A DNA stretch of 64,000 bases from Bryoerythrophyllum caledonicum. Its lineage: Eukaryota; Streptophyta; Bryopsida; Pottiales; Pottiaceae. The stretch spans positions 1 through 64,000 of the forward strand of contig CAXARX010000001.1 of assembly GCA_963971425.1 (NCBI GenBank), read 5' to 3'. The notes below the pieces were generated by a model. The model was given only the letters and a program-made list of their open reading frames with translations, was not told the DNA's origin and did not search any database. Below are positions 1-11,940 of the stretch, piece after piece. Both the position numbers and the translations under genes were made by a program. Each line of letters begins with the position of its first letter. Positions within the stretch are counted from its first letter, which is position 1.

Positions 1-250
1 AGACGCAAGCCCGGCGGGCGGGCGGTCGGCCAGGCTTGGCCGACGGCCGGTTCGGACGGCCGGCCCATTGGCCGACCACCGGTCCGATGGGCCCGTCCGA
101 TTGGCCGTCCGCCGGTTCGGACAGCTGCCCGGTTAGGTTAGGCAGCCGTCCGCATATACATGCGGACGTCCACTTATTTTTTCCTCACTTCCTCTCCTCT
201 CATGCCGAGTCGGATGTGCTGCAATTACATTTTTCTGTACTTGTTGCGCT
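1..250. repeat. GC-rich subterminal-type repeat block, left
   Basis: This block is dense in GGCCGTCCG, CGGACGGCC and GGTCGGCC words in both orientations, with a short palindrome (GTCCGCATATACATGCGGAC) near 150-170. The same words recur at about 8740-9000. Clusters of short repeats just inside the ends are usual for hAT elements, and a hAT transposase lies between the two blocks. I infer it is the left subterminal region of that element. The true left terminus would lie outside the window, so no TIR or target duplication can be shown. Confidence 0.5.
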
Positions 251-340
251 TACTAGGTGAGGAGACGGGGGTCCTTTTAATGTGACCGGATAAACCGTTT
301 CTTAATTTCCCGAACCATTCACTCACAAATTAATACCGGA

Positions 341-975
341 GTGTCCGTGCTTGTTTTTTTAGAAACAAGCGTTGTCATGGCGACGGAGAAGAGGACCGTG
401 GGGGAGGATGTGAGTGAAATTGGAACGAGAGGGTCGAAGAAACGGTTCAGACAGAAAGGTGCTACTGTTGATCTACGGTGGGAGATTTTGGACAATGAAG
501 ACATTCAAGCGGAGGGAGGTTGGGAGGCTGAAATGGAGGATTATTGGGTATCCAAGACATGCAAGAAATACGTGAAGATGTACCACATCGATAAACTTTG
601 GCCAAGAGATTGCCACATAAGTCATACAACTTACTTTGCTTGCAAGCCGTGGATGTGCAAAGATTACCACTTCATTTATCGTGCGCAAGAGGTTTGGCGG
701 GCTTTGTTTGGGAATCGCTCAAGAAACAAAGGGTTTTTTAATTACAGCCTACTATCAATGGTATACACCGAGGTCGTGTTGAAACAAAAGGTGGATTGGA
801 GCACGTTTCCGACTACTGCACAATATCCGCTTAGAATTGGGCAAAAACAGAAGCATATTCCTGATTTATTCAATCCTGAATCGACTTTGACCAAGGCTAT
901 TTTGGATGAGTTGAAAAAAAAGCCTTGTCAGATGAGCAATGTGGATACCATGCCGAAAATACAACCATCGGTGGA
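341..975 (+). pseudogene. RING passenger gene, N-terminal part
   Basis: The reading frame is open from ATG 341 to the CACTA insertion at 976, giving about 211 residues. I recognise no domain. The part is rich in charged and aromatic residues, with several Cys and His (around residues 75-110) but no clear zinc-finger spacing. A second in-frame ATG at 377 (MATEKRT) is an equally good start. If the CACTA element and one copy of its GGA duplication are set aside, codon 971-973 (GTG) continues without a break into the frame at 2341. So this is the front end of the gene at 2341-4909. It lies just inside the GC-rich left block of the presumed hAT element and probably travels with it. Confidence 0.5.
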
Positions 976-2337
976 CACTATAAGAAACCCGTGATTTTTG
1001 TGACGTTAGCTGTGATCTAGTGTGTTTTTCAAAACATGTTTTTGCGAACGGGCCGTGCCTTGGGCTTTCGGATTCTGGTGGATGTTGCACCAAACATGAA
1101 AAATTGGTGGAAAAACGCAGAGATGTTAGCATAAACGTATTTGTTTTGCGGGACGTCCTAGTGAACATAGTCATGTTTTAGACAACGTCCTCAGAAAGGT
1201 GACAATGCCACGTCGGCAGGGGGATTTCAGATTCACTGTGAGTAACTTCGAGATTGTTACTGCAACCTCCCGTAAAACACTACCCAACGGTTAAAACACA
1301 ATGGAGATGGGCTCACCCCTACAAAAATAAAAACGTGGATGTCGTTACTGACGTCACAAAAAACGTGTTTGAGCCACGTAGGCAAGGTAGAAATTGGATT
1401 CTTTTTAAAATGTTTGTGCCACGTAGGCAAGGTTGAAATCAGCTGCCACGTAGGCAAAGAGGATGTTGGAACAGACGTCTGGATGGACGTCTACTGTGAC
1501 ATTTTAATGTTTATGCTAACACGAGGCTAACACCATGACAAATCCAATAATCCCATATGGATTGTCACCACTTGTGCATCCCATCGTATATATATGTAAG
1601 GCCTTCTCTCCTATCTCATCACACTTGAATCAAGAGTGATTCACTTTCATCCATCTATTTGGATGAATTTGAATTACCCTTGAAACTTAAAGTGACACGG
1701 TACTTTTTGATGACATGGTGCTCCTTTTTGGTGACGTGGCGCTTCTTTTTGGTGACATGGCACTTGCTTTTGCTGACTTGGTGCTTGCTTTCGGTGACCT
1801 CCATCTCAACGAACGTCACAGAAAACGTCATAACGAACGTCACAGAAAACATACCGTGTTAGAAATGACGTCCCAGTTTACACTGTCCACAATTAATTAT
1901 TGCATTAAACTATGCTGATTGGACATGCCACGTCATATTTTAAAAAGTGACACGTCATATTTTAAAGGTGCCACGTCATAAAATGGCGGGTCCACGTATG
2001 CAAGCCTAGTCACAATCGTATGCCACGTCATGCGCCACATCATGGGCCACATTACCAAGGGCCCGGATGAAAAAATTGGGGATGTGGCACTGCCCGTCCA
2101 TGTGGCGATGACGTGGACGCAACGTGGCAGCCACATGGCAGATTTTTAACACCTTTGACCCCCAAGTTTTCGTAACGTTTTAAAAAACGTGGGCCTGTTT
2201 TTTGAGATTTTGGCATGTTTTTCGCATGTCAATTATAACGGATTTTTTTGGACGTCAACGTTGACGTGCCGGATGCTGCACAAAACGTAATTGCACGTTA
2301 GTTGCCCTGTCACAAAAAACACGGGTTTCTTATAGTG
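976..2337. mobile_element. Non-autonomous CACTA-type (En/Spm) element, 1362 bp
   Basis: The ends are terminal inverted repeats of about 28 bp that begin CACTATAAGAAACCCGTG and differ at one position. The right copy is the reverse complement ending at 2337. The element is flanked by the 3-bp duplication GGA (973-975 and 2338-2340). CACTA at the tips plus a 3-bp duplication is the hallmark of the CACTA superfamily. No transposase can be seen inside, so it would depend on a partner elsewhere. The interior has many short CACGT-containing repeats near both ends, the usual place for CACTA transposase binding sites. It sits inside a coding exon of the RING passenger gene. Confidence 0.88.
1370..1460. 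repeat. CACTA subterminal repeats, GCCACGTAGGCAA
   Basis: Three copies of GCCACGTAGGCAA lie at about 1374, 1419 and 1444. A related TGCCACGTCGGCAG lies at 1206, and a series of CCACGTCA or ACACGTCAT words lies between about 1926 and 2120. By analogy with other CACTA elements these would be transposase-binding subterminal repeats. That role is inferred from position and repetition only. Confidence 0.55.
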
Positions 2338-2340
2338 GGA

Positions 2341-3696
2341 GGAGGTTGCCGTTGTGATGGAGTCTGACAAACATTTGGACATTGTGGTCGACAATATATT
2401 GTCAACCACAATCCCCAAAGAGACTTTGGAGGTAACGACGGTAGAAGACCTCGTACAATCAGATATTCCAAATATTGTGATTGTAGGAGGTGAAGACGAT
2501 GGTAACGCCGAACTAGGGGGGAATACGGATGGAGAAGAAACCGCTCTTCCAAACGTTCAAACTTTGGAAGGTATGGCACCAGAGACAATGGATGCCGGAC
2601 CAAACACTTCAACGCGGGGAATATTGGAACCAATTTCCAATGACCCGATGATTGACAAGGGTACTTTGATTTTCGATATTGAAAAAATGCTTCGACCATG
2701 CCAAACAAGGATAAGTTCAAAGACTTGTTCGACTTCAGTGTTAAGTGGACTAAAGCGTGCGTTGAAGCAAAGGAATTTTGTGATCTAGTTGATCTGCGAA
2801 GTGATTCGAGGGAATGGGCCGAAATACATGAAGTAGTGGGAGTGGCTTATGATTTGAAGAACGGGGCTGAAACTCTTGCAGCAATGGCTCCTTCTCTTCT
2901 AAAAATGGCTCATACGTTTTCAAGTATCACTCCGTATGTGCTACGAGGCGCTAATGGCTTCGACAAATTGGCTTCCTCTCTACTGCCAATGTTACGAGAA
3001 AGGGTCGCTTTAACTCAGAAAGTGATGGATATAGAGGAGGAGGCCCATAAAAATGAAATCCTCACTAGACGCCTTAATTGGGAATTGGAAGGGAACAAGT
3101 GGGAGCTAGTCGCCAGTGAGAGAGTCCTTAAGAAGATGTCGAAGAAGATGAATGCGAAGGTGCCTGTGGTGGATGTGCTAGTCATTGAGGACAGCGACGG
3201 AACTTCGGACGACCTCGCTCTTTCCAAGTTTGGAGGGAACGATGCAGAGGATGCCACATTGGTCAAATCTAGCAGAACCGCTGGACCTTCTTCTATTCAA
3301 TTGGCAGTACCATCTGGGAGTAGCCAAGTACGGCCAGAAGTGCCTGGAAAAGGGAAGGTAATAATGGAATGTGAAGGGGAGACGGAATTGATGTTACAGA
3401 AGTTGGAGGTGGCAAATAAGGAGAGGGACGAGGCAAGAGCAGAACTACAGACACTGCGGAGGACATTGAGATCGGTGGACGACATACGATGGAACGAGAA
3501 TACAATGCCTTGGTTGGGTTGGGTTCATCGCCTTTGGGATAGGGAGACCATGGTTTCGAAAGCACAACATAATCTCAAGAAATTTGCCGCCAAATCACAA
3601 AAATCATGTGAACTTGTGGATACCTCATTGGAGAGATTGAAAAAATTCGTTGAACAACATGGACATGAGTCCACAAAAGGTTACTATTTGGGGTGA
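2341..3696 (+). pseudogene. RING passenger gene, central coiled-coil part
   Basis: This continues the frame broken at 975. The first stretch (2341 to about 2690) is acidic and low in structure. The frame then shifts by one base in the A6 run at 2682-2687, and the next open stretch runs to 3696. Residues from 2698 onward are helical and charged, with two coiled-coil-like segments (about 2990-3160 and 3380-3470; the second includes KLEVANKERDEARAELQTLR). A Ser/Thr/Pro-rich linker lies between them. A second slip near 3693 (TTGGGGTGATG) moves the frame into the RING part. Two small indels in one gene point to a decayed copy. No family is recognised for this section. Confidence 0.5.
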
Positions 3697-4336
3697 TGTA
3701 CCGGAGATGATGGATCGCACAAACTATCATCGGAAAAGAAAGAGCCATGGTATTGACTGGGCTTTAGAAGTGGAGGAAGGATGGATGCCCTACAATATCT
3801 TCTCATCACATTTTGTAGAATCGGAGCAAAGAGTAATCCATATTTGCGACCATGTCCCGGCATTCTTCTATGACAAATGTAGTTTGTGCCAAGATCATTT
3901 CGGTCCGGAGGGAGCGTATACGTTGGGCAAATGTGGCCATAACTTTCATATTACTTGCATTTCCACAGGTTCTATGATACAATCGGCGTGTCCTATGTAT
4001 CGCTCTCCAATTAGCACAAGATTCTACAAAGTGATGGGGATAAGAGATGTTATGCCACCAAGGCACGAGTTCAACCGATGGAATCTCCCCTTGGATCAAC
4101 TTCCAAAGAAATCCTTGAACTATCGTGAGTGGGGAAAACCACTTATGTGGAAAAGTGGGTTATTTTGTCATCAACTATACGAGGAGTATGGGATGGAAAT
4201 TGATTCATTATTTTGGATGACACAAGACTATGAGGTGGAGTTACGGGCGCGAGAGATTGAAGATGGCAAGCAACAAGAGTTGTTTTGCCGCAACTTTAGG
4301 GGGCATTGGAGCACTGAACACAAGCGTTTCTTCTAA
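3650..4336 (+). pseudogene. RING-H2 finger part of the passenger gene
   Basis: A RING-H2-like zinc finger is visible in the open frame: C77-x2-C80, C95-x-H97-x2-H100-x2-C103, then C114-x2 followed by Tyr117 where the eighth ligand Cys is expected (TAT at 3998-4000; TGT would give Cys). RING-H2 domains normally act as E3 ubiquitin ligases by binding an E2 enzyme, so this copy has probably lost proper zinc binding at one site. The part after the finger (residues about 125-228) is rich in Trp and charged residues and matches nothing I know. The TAA at 4334-4336 is followed by a pyrimidine-rich TTTCCTTCCAG, so it may lie in a short intron. It may equally be a plain nonsense change. Confidence 0.6.
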
Positions 4337-4909
4337 TTTCCTTCCAGGAGAGCTGAGAAGGAAGAAGATTGTATATGGCATGAGGTAAACGATGGCATTG
4401 AGTTGAGAGATGAGTACAAGAAATACAATCGTAATTTGGTGGGAAGAGCCTTGGTCCTTGCAAAGTTGGAAGAGGCCGCAAAGCTACGGAGTTCAACGAA
4501 AGAGGATTCTTTTAAAGACGTAGACTGTTCTTATTGGGATGCGGTGCAAGCATTTGATCGGAGGATTGGGGACATCATTGGCTATTGGCGGAACGTGCTA
4601 CAGAAATCCAAAGGACAATTATTGGTATCATTCCCAGAGAATGACGCTTTTGTGAACAATGTGGTGGAACGAATAAAAAAGGCAATAGAAATCTTTGCGG
4701 CAAAGAAGGTGGATCCTGGCGGGAAGCGGAAGAGGGATGATGGCAATGACGGCGACGATAGTTGGTGGTCGGAGATGCATAGGGAAATTGCAGCCGTGGA
4801 TCGAGAGTTCGAAGAGGGGGGCAAGATTCCTAGGCCAAGCAAGAGACTGCGGACTCGTAGTAGCACTCGAACGGATCATACCGACGAGCCTTCTTCTTCA
4901 AGGCAATAG
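4337..4909 (+). pseudogene. RING passenger gene, C-terminal nuclear-type tail
   Basis: The frame of the RING part stays open beyond 4336 to the TAG at 4907-4909; the first ATG in it is at 4403. The sequence is charged and helical, and ends with basic clusters (GGKRKRDDG, then RPSKRLRTRS) that look like nuclear localisation signals, followed by a Ser-rich tail. No domain is recognised. It lies in the same frame and directly downstream of the RING part, so I treat it as the C-terminus of that gene rather than a separate gene. It is followed by a short AT-rich region and then the convergent 3' end of the hAT transposase gene. Confidence 0.5.
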
Positions 4910-5424
4910 AATGGGGTAGATGAATGTAAAGCTTAGCGTAGTTGTTGTTTAAGGAATGGTGTGGCAAGAAGTTGGAAGCATGCCGTGGTGGGGCATACTT
5001 TTTAAAATAAAGGTTTATAATTTATAAGATATTTTTTCAACTTGTTAATTCTTTAATTGTATGTGGGTGTTAGAAATGTTGTGGTGCATGAGGTGGATGC
5101 AAAGCAGTGAAATGAATAGAAGTTTGCAAACTCAAATTACATTCTGCATACAACAAAAATGTCATGTTTAAGTCATTTCGTATGGGATGACTAAATCCAT
5201 ACACAAAACACAAGACAATAGAATAGCAAAAGAGGTGGATATTAAACTTGTGCATATATGAAAAAACTTTATTGATATTCGGAATAAATCCAAGAATCAA
5301 TTGAGACAATAGAAGCTTTTAATGCATACGCGGAACGACTATAATGTACCCTAAACTCGAACTACACTATTTACAAACAAAATAAGTGCGATGAATGCAT
5401 AGTACGTAAATGGCCCAAATTTTC
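4910..5424. other. Convergent intergenic region
   Basis: This lies between the 3' end of the plus-strand RING gene and the 3' side of the minus-strand transposase gene. It is AT-rich. The AATAAA-like word at about 5009-5014 (TAAAATAAAGG) could serve as a polyadenylation signal for the plus-strand gene. Nothing else is recognised. Confidence 0.35.
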
Positions 5425-5631
5425 CTACTCATTCACGTCGGTTGGAAGTTCGTAATTGTTGTCTTCTTTTATTTCAGCTCCACTAGATCCCGAAGGATCG
5501 TCTTCATTATTCGTGGCGACTTCTTCTTTGATTCTCTGTTTGATCAACAATGTTTTAATGGTTTTGAATCTCTTGCAAGTTTCAATGACATTAGTGGGAT
5601 TACCAAGTCGCGTGCGAAGAAATGGATGCAT
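5425..5631 (-). CDS. Possible C-terminal tail or last exon of the hAT gene
   Basis: A 68-residue open stretch reads MHPFLRTRLGNPTNVIETC at its start and is basic at first, then acidic and Asn-rich. The frame is open a little further upstream (KKRKAP precedes the Met). It lies on the same strand as, and downstream of, the hAT transposase, and its acidic tail resembles the low-complexity ends of plant hAT proteins. I cannot tell whether it is a separate exon, a small independent gene or chance. Confidence is low. Confidence 0.25.
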   Translation of the reverse strand: MHPFLRTRLGNPTNVIETCKRFKTIKTLLIKQRIKEEVATNNEDDPSGSSGAEIKEDNNYELPTDVNE

Positions 5632-6079
5632 GGGAGCTTTACGTTTCTTCGTATCGTTTGTAGGCCCCCTAGGTTGTCACCGTAAACCTCCCTGAACCTT
5701 GGGGTGATGTATGAAGAGCTTAGACAGAGGTACATTGCCATCACTAGGTATGCCATCAGATTGACGTTGCGGCGTTTGGGATCGCACATGTTATAAAAGG
5801 GACACCAAACCGTGGGAGGATTTCAAATTGGTTGTAGTGACCGTTGCAAGAGGGGTTGCAAATAGAGATGGCAACGCGCGACCATGCAAGAATGATTGAT
5901 CCTTAGATGAGGATGTCTTCTTCTCCGTAACGTGAATGGGACTCCTTATACCGCCGTAAGTATCGCCCTCCATAGTTTTCTCCCCGAGAACAACCGTGTC
6001 GTCTAGGAATGGCTCTTTTGTTGTTTTCTCGGGTTCTCCGCAAGTGCGAGACCGTGGTGCTTGCTTTCCTCTACACTCT

Positions 6080-8446
6080 TCACTGAGGGCCCTTGCATTT
6101 TTTGCCCGTGTAGTGCCGTTGCACGTGAGGATGATACTCTTCTCCTCCCTTGTCCTTCGTGTCTTCCGGAAGCGGAGTCGGACCACGAAGAAGGATATTA
6201 TTGCTATTGACCATGCCGTCTCCATTCAAGTACCGCACTATGGGTAACAAGTCATCTTCTTTCTCTGCAATAACGTCGTCATCGACAAAATCATACTCGG
6301 TGATTAGAGCGTCGTAAGTATGATCCATACGTTGAGAAGGGTTGCTATCGATGTCATCGTCTAGATGCTCTGCATCGTAATTGGCAAGGGCACCGATGCT
6401 TGAATTGTCAAAGTAGTCCGGGTCATCCGACTCACGTGGTTGTGGATCCTCTAAATCCAAGTTCTCCGCGTACCACCTCTTCTCATCCGTCAACTTTGCA
6501 TTCGCGAGCAACTTCGAGTTCGTATACACAAAGACCAAGTCATCAGCCCTTCCTGGTAATAACCAATTCCGTTTCTTGTCATAGACGAAAGAGTAGCTAC
6601 TCCAATTGCGTTCGCAAGAAGAAGATGACATTGTCTACGCTAGTATTGTCTTTGCAATTGGTACAAGGAGCTTTCCACAAGCACCTTCAAAATTCCACCA
6701 AGCATACGGAGAACATTTTTGGACCTTAGCATCCAACATGTCATGGAATGGTACATCTTGTTTTGAAATGCGAGGAACTAGTTCACCACGTCCGGGTAAG
6801 TCTTAGGATTACATAGCTTTTGTAGTACTCGTTTGCATGCCGTGATGACATCCGGATCATCGGCCAACTTTTTGTCATGGAGTATATAAGGATTGAGAAG
6901 TGCACCAGCGGAACGTAAATCCGTTGTCATCATCCGTTTCCGTGCGTAGAACTTGTCCTCAGCAATGACCGCTAAATCGCTATCGAGACAAAATGGTTCT
7001 TTATACAACGCTAGGACATGCTTCTCGAGGTCGCGAAGGATGTGCAAAACCTTGGGCATGCAAGGTTCCTTGGCATCGAGTTTCTGAAGCGCATATACTA
7101 CAGGGGCTATCATCTCTTGGAAGTACGTGCACCGCTCCCATGAACGCTCATCTAGACCCACTCTTTTGATGGCTCGAGAGATGACTACTTTATCTCTAGC
7201 CGAAAGTGACTTCTTGGAGGCGTATGCCCGCCATTCAGGATCAACGACGGTTTCTTCCAATGATTTCTTGACCATCAATAGGCGATCTATCATTGTGAAA
7301 TTACATGCAAATCCTGTTTGTCCAGGCAGCAATAGGCTGAACTTGGCCTTGTGTTTACGAAACACGGCGAGGGGCATTTGCCGATTCTTGACAAACTTAA
7401 CCAAGAACTTGGCCTTCTCGAGAGTTTCTTTTATCCATGTAGCCTTCCCCCAGTCCTCCAACAATAAGTCCATGGCATGCCCGGCACATCCTTGAATGTA
7501 TATGTGTGGATATTTCTTGACGACTAATTCCGAGGCATTGAGCATGACTGGAGCATTGTCAGTACACACCTGAACAATGTTGTGGGGGCCAACTTGTTCA
7601 ATGAACTTGAACATGATGGATGCCAGGTACGCAACATTCTTTTCTTTGCCCGAAGTATCTACAGCTCCCAAGAAGAGCACTCCAGCGAGAGACACAAGCA
7701 TTGCATTGCACAAAGGGCGACTAGTCACAGATGTCCACCCATCTATGGCTAGAGTTCCTCCAAACTTCCGAACACTCTCGAACAATCTTTTATTGAGTTG
7801 TGCTTCCAAATTAGCCTTCGCTTGTCCCAACAATCTTGTCCGAATGTCATGGTAAGAAGGTGGGACATATGGTTTTTTGAAAGAGGCAGTCTTCATCACG
7901 GCTTCCTTGAACGCAACATTCCTTGCCATAGCAAACGACACGTTTTCTTCGTAGAAAAACTTCGCCCATACTTTGTCTAGCTCCCGCCGCTCTACTTTTT
8001 GAAAGCCATCTTCGAGCATGGATTGCCTCATCAATCTCGGGAAGGTGGCACCTATACTCCCTTGTTCGGTGAAGTCGTAGAAGGTGGGGGTCGGTTCAAC
8101 CATGGTTGATGGTAAAATCACGGGGGGGGGGCTTGAGTGGACCCTATACAAGAATCTCCACCACTGGACTTGGCGTGCTATATTATGAGGCAGGCGCAGA
8201 TTTCAATGGTGGGGTGGGGCAATGTTCGGAGAAAAGTTCTCCATTGTATTTCGGGTAGTGGCCACGACAATTTTTAAATAAAGTTTGTACGTGGGTTGTC
8301 AATTTGGTGTAGAGGCCAACATCACTATTGCGTTTGCCAGGGAGTTCTTCGTACCCGAGATGACTTAGCTGTCGTTGTAGCCTTCTTGCTAAAATGCGGT
8401 GACAAAGATTGCATTGGAGCGAGTCGGTCTTCCTGCCTTGTACTTC
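6080..8446 (-). pseudogene. hAT transposase, BED-like finger + DUF659 + C-terminal dimerisation region, broken
   Basis: This would be the cut-and-paste transposase that moves the surrounding element. The core open stretch (8151-6778, 457 aa) has the DUF659/hAT signatures: IDGWTS with Asp137, CTDNAPVM with Asp198, and the CxxH motif GCAGHAMDLLLEDW (Cys222, His225). The C-terminal hAT region follows with WWNFEGACG and SSSSCERNWSSYSF, which holds the third catalytic acidic residue, in the 6631-6080 stretch. Upstream, near 8420-8390, another frame shows QCNLCHRIL, a BED-type zinc-finger start. Breaks include a stop at the end of the core stretch (just below 6780), a frame change near 6745, TAG at 6635-6637, and stops between the BED part and the core. 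The gene is antisense to, and convergent with, the RING passenger gene. Family assignment is firm; the start is not. Confidence 0.82.
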
Positions 8447-8739
8447 AGTGATTTCGATATATCAAAGAGACCAAGGTTTGGTGGCCATTCTGATGGGTGT
8501 AGTATCGAGAAATGAACGAACATGATAGGTAGTATGTGGAAGAAATATCAAGAGTTCCAAAAGGAACTCTGATATTCAAGACTTCCGAACTCGATGATTA
8601 CCAAGCAATGGATACATAATGCAGCTCAAAGCTCTTGGAAAACAAAAGTTCAGAAGTAAAGTGAGGCTCCGTGTCCTGTTTTCTTTATACTCACGGTGAT
8701 TCTCACCGTTGGGAGACGATAGATTGTCAATCTAATAGC

Positions 8740-9000
8740 GGACGGGGGAGTTGTCGTGAGAGGGCCGTCTGCCGCGGCGGACGACAGTCGGGCGGTCGGC
8801 CGAGCGGACGACTTGACGGACGGCCAGGCGGACGATGGACGACCCTGTGATCGGCCCAAGCGGACGGAATGGGCGGTGGGCCAGGGCTGCGGACGCCTAT
8901 TTATCTCCGAGTAAACTGACGAAACTCGTTATGTCACCGGACGTCCTAATAGGCCCGAGGACGTCCTCCGTCCGGACGTCAGGGACGTCGAGCGTCTTGA
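8740..9000. repeat. GC-rich subterminal-type repeat block, right
   Basis: This is a second dense cluster of CGGACG, GGCCGTCCG-like and GGCGGTCGGCC words, matching the word set at 1-250. GGGCGGTCGGCC occurs in both blocks in the same orientation. I infer it is the right subterminal region of the hAT element. The outer end cannot be pinned down because the copia remnant starts within or just after it. Confidence 0.5.
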
Positions 9001-10120
9001 CAACCTTGACCTCTACGGACCCTTAGACGCTGACATCTGCATCAAGCCACCTCTTGGTTTCATCCTTGACAATAAATCTGGAATAGTACCACTTGCTTCT
9101 ATTCTAGGAAAATTCTCCGGACTTAAACTATAGCGTACACTATATCGGCTTAACAAGCCGGACAAATGTGGTACCAACACCTACGGGATTTCTCACTAAA
9201 CCATGGATTCCAACATGACCCAACGCTGCCGTGTATATTTACCCTAAGAGAAAGCAAGGGTTTTGTGATCATTGCCGTGAACGTAGACAACCTTAACTTG
9301 ATAGAAACAATGCATGCATGCAAATATTTGTCGAGTTACTCACAGGTTAATTCGAGATGAAGCTACTCGGCACAACCACGTTCTTCCTAGGTCTCCAGAT
9401 CACCCACCTTGACAATCGCAGCATACCCATGCATCAGACTGCTTAAACCAAGCACCTCATCAAGACCTTCAATATGGACCAAGCAAACCCACTTGTAGCC
9501 TTGATGATCGGAAGGAGCAAGACGTCTGACGACCCCTACCGCGCTTGCGAGGAGGAGGAGGAATAATTTACCGACAAATCTAAGTACCTCACAGCGGTTG
9601 AAGCTCTACTCTATTTATGTACCTACATGAGACCAAATATATCCTTCGCCACAAGTGTATTAGCGCGACACAGTCAGAAACAAGCCACAAGACACTGGAA
9701 CGGAGTGAAACATCTCTTCTGACACATGCGAGGGACAAAGAACCTGGGACTCCACTACACGAAGAACGGAGCACTAGAGATTGTTGGGTATGCTGACTCA
9801 GGATTCAAGACTAATGAGATCTCCGGCAAATCCCAGACAGGTTACATTTTCCTGAAGAACAACCCACCGATCTCATGGAAATCAGTCAAGCAAACCGTAA
9901 CAGCAACATCCACGAATCACGCGGAGTTGATCACTCTTCATAAAATAGCACGTGAAGTTGTATGGCTGCGAACCTTGGACAAGATTCTCATGAAGCAATG
10001 TGGAATAAACTCAAGCAACGGACCAACCATCGTCTTCGAAGATAATGCAACATGCATTACACAAGTCACAGCACGATTCATCAAGGCTGATCGGACCAAG
10101 CACATCAACCCTCAGATCTT
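8975..10120 (+). mobile_element. Ty1/copia-type remnant: RT and RNase H parts
   Basis: This is an old fragment of a copia-family LTR element. The reverse-transcriptase part (about 8975-9480) reads DADICIKPPLGF and then WYQHLRDF. The RNase H part (about 9600-10115) includes GYADSGFKTN and the AELITL region. No LTR, gag, protease or integrase is seen, so only the 3' part of the coding region survives. It is broken in several places (roughly four or more) and looks old. It directly follows the GC-rich block that I take as the hAT right end. Confidence 0.8.
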
Positions 10121-11940
10121 TGGAAATATATGGTTTAATAATTTGCAAGTATTTAGAATAAATATAAATTATTATCTATTGAATTATCTATTATCTATTG
10201 AATATATATTTTTTTGCAAATACATCTATTGAATCGAATTTGGTCTTCAAACTTCAATTCAATCATCCTCCCCATCTCTTTCGAGCCATCTTCAAATAGA
10301 CCTTCAAATCTAAACTTCTTGTACTATATAGTCCACAACTTCAAACACTTCTTGTAAGTTTTTACAATTCTATAACTTGAAACACTTCTTAATTTTTTTT
10401 TATCAATGGCGCAATAATTTATACCATTCCTTTTTGCACCCTACAAATTTCATGTTCTACTGCATATGTACACTGTCTTTATTATCTAGTATATATATAT
10501 GACTTTTTCAAAACTAGAATAAAAGATACATTGTATGATATGTGTACAAGACTTAGAGAAAATAAATAACCGATAAGGTGCACATACAAATAAAAGAAGT
10601 GGAATAAGAATAATAGGAGGCATTTTTTTTAGATTCCTTGCAAAGCATATTGAAGAAGAAGAATTGCGTAGTCAAAATCAAATTTTATATTAGTGATACA
10701 AAGTTGAAATGCCATTGGAGCATTTCAATAAAGGAAAAAGTGCTTTGGCACAACAAAGGAGTGGATTAGGTCAATCTAGCAATACAAGTTTATTGAAGAT
10801 TTGAGAAGTAATAGAAGAAAAAATGCTAGTGCATTTTCTGAAGTAAGATAAGTATTTCACTAGAAATGCCATTAAGAAATAAACGTACATCCTTGAAAGC
10901 TTCCTTGCAATTTTATCGCAGCTCCAGAATATCTATCGCGCGCTTCTGTCCGATATCCTAGGGAAAATACCTTGAGTTGCAAGAGATCCTCCCCGGACAT
11001 TCACCAAGAGCTACAAGATTAGCATGTGATCTAACATAATGATTGAATTTATTTTTTTGGTTGACATATATAATATGTATTCTAAGGTTGTTGAAGAGAT
11101 TGTAAATATAATGAAAAAGGCATTTTGTGCCAAAATCTCTAAGAATAATTTGCCTAGATAGCATTGAGTTTTTTATATTTAAATATTTAAATATTTGAAA
11201 CAAAAAAATTTGCAAAAAATGATTATATATTTTTATGATAATTTGTAATTTTAGGTATTTTAAATATATCATATATTTTAAACTATTTTTTTATTAACAA
11301 ATATTTATTATGTTTACTTTGAAGATATTTTTATATGAACATATTTCATTTCTAAATGATGATAAGATTGTATAAATTATAAATTATTTATCTTTCAAAT
11401 AAAATTAATAATTGATTCTAAATTGATCAAATATAAGAATCTTATTTATAATCTATATATCAATCTGCATTATCTCAATATATAACAAAACTACATGATC
11501 CTTGTTGTTTCCAAAGGGCCCATTATCCTTCATTTTTGGCTTCTACGTCTCGCAGCCTGAGGTGTTCTCCACAACTCCGTCCATGACAAAACTCACCGTT
11601 TTCTCTCAACTCATGCTACCCAAGCCCAATTGTTGATTATCCAATGGCTAATCAAACCCTATTGTCATGAAAAGATTGATTTCGACTCAACTGAGCATTT
11701 TTCAACACTAATTTAACTAAAAACGCCCAAGCATTGCCAAAATGTTGAAATTAAGAAACTCACTCAACAAAATCCACAACCATATGATTTAAAATCAAAC
11801 CTTGAAAACCACCATGAATCCCAACACATCCACCCACCATAGAATTTTAAAGGAGGCACACCGCATGAACCTTCTGAACCCTCATCACACTCGACCTCTT
11901 TTTCATTCTTCTCAAAGGATGACTTTTGTGTATCCCAATA
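10121..11940. other. AT-rich stretch with no recognised gene
   Basis: This is strongly AT-rich DNA with many short homopolymer runs and TATA microsatellite words. I see no coding frame of interest, RNA gene or mobile-element end in it. Confidence 0.4.

Noticed and set aside
36-260. Open frame of 74 aa at the left edge
   Set aside because: It lies in the GC-rich repeat block; the composition explains the open frame.
1339-1862. Overlapping 60-70 aa frames within 976-2337
   Set aside because: They run through the CACGT-type repeats of the CACTA element and resemble no protein.
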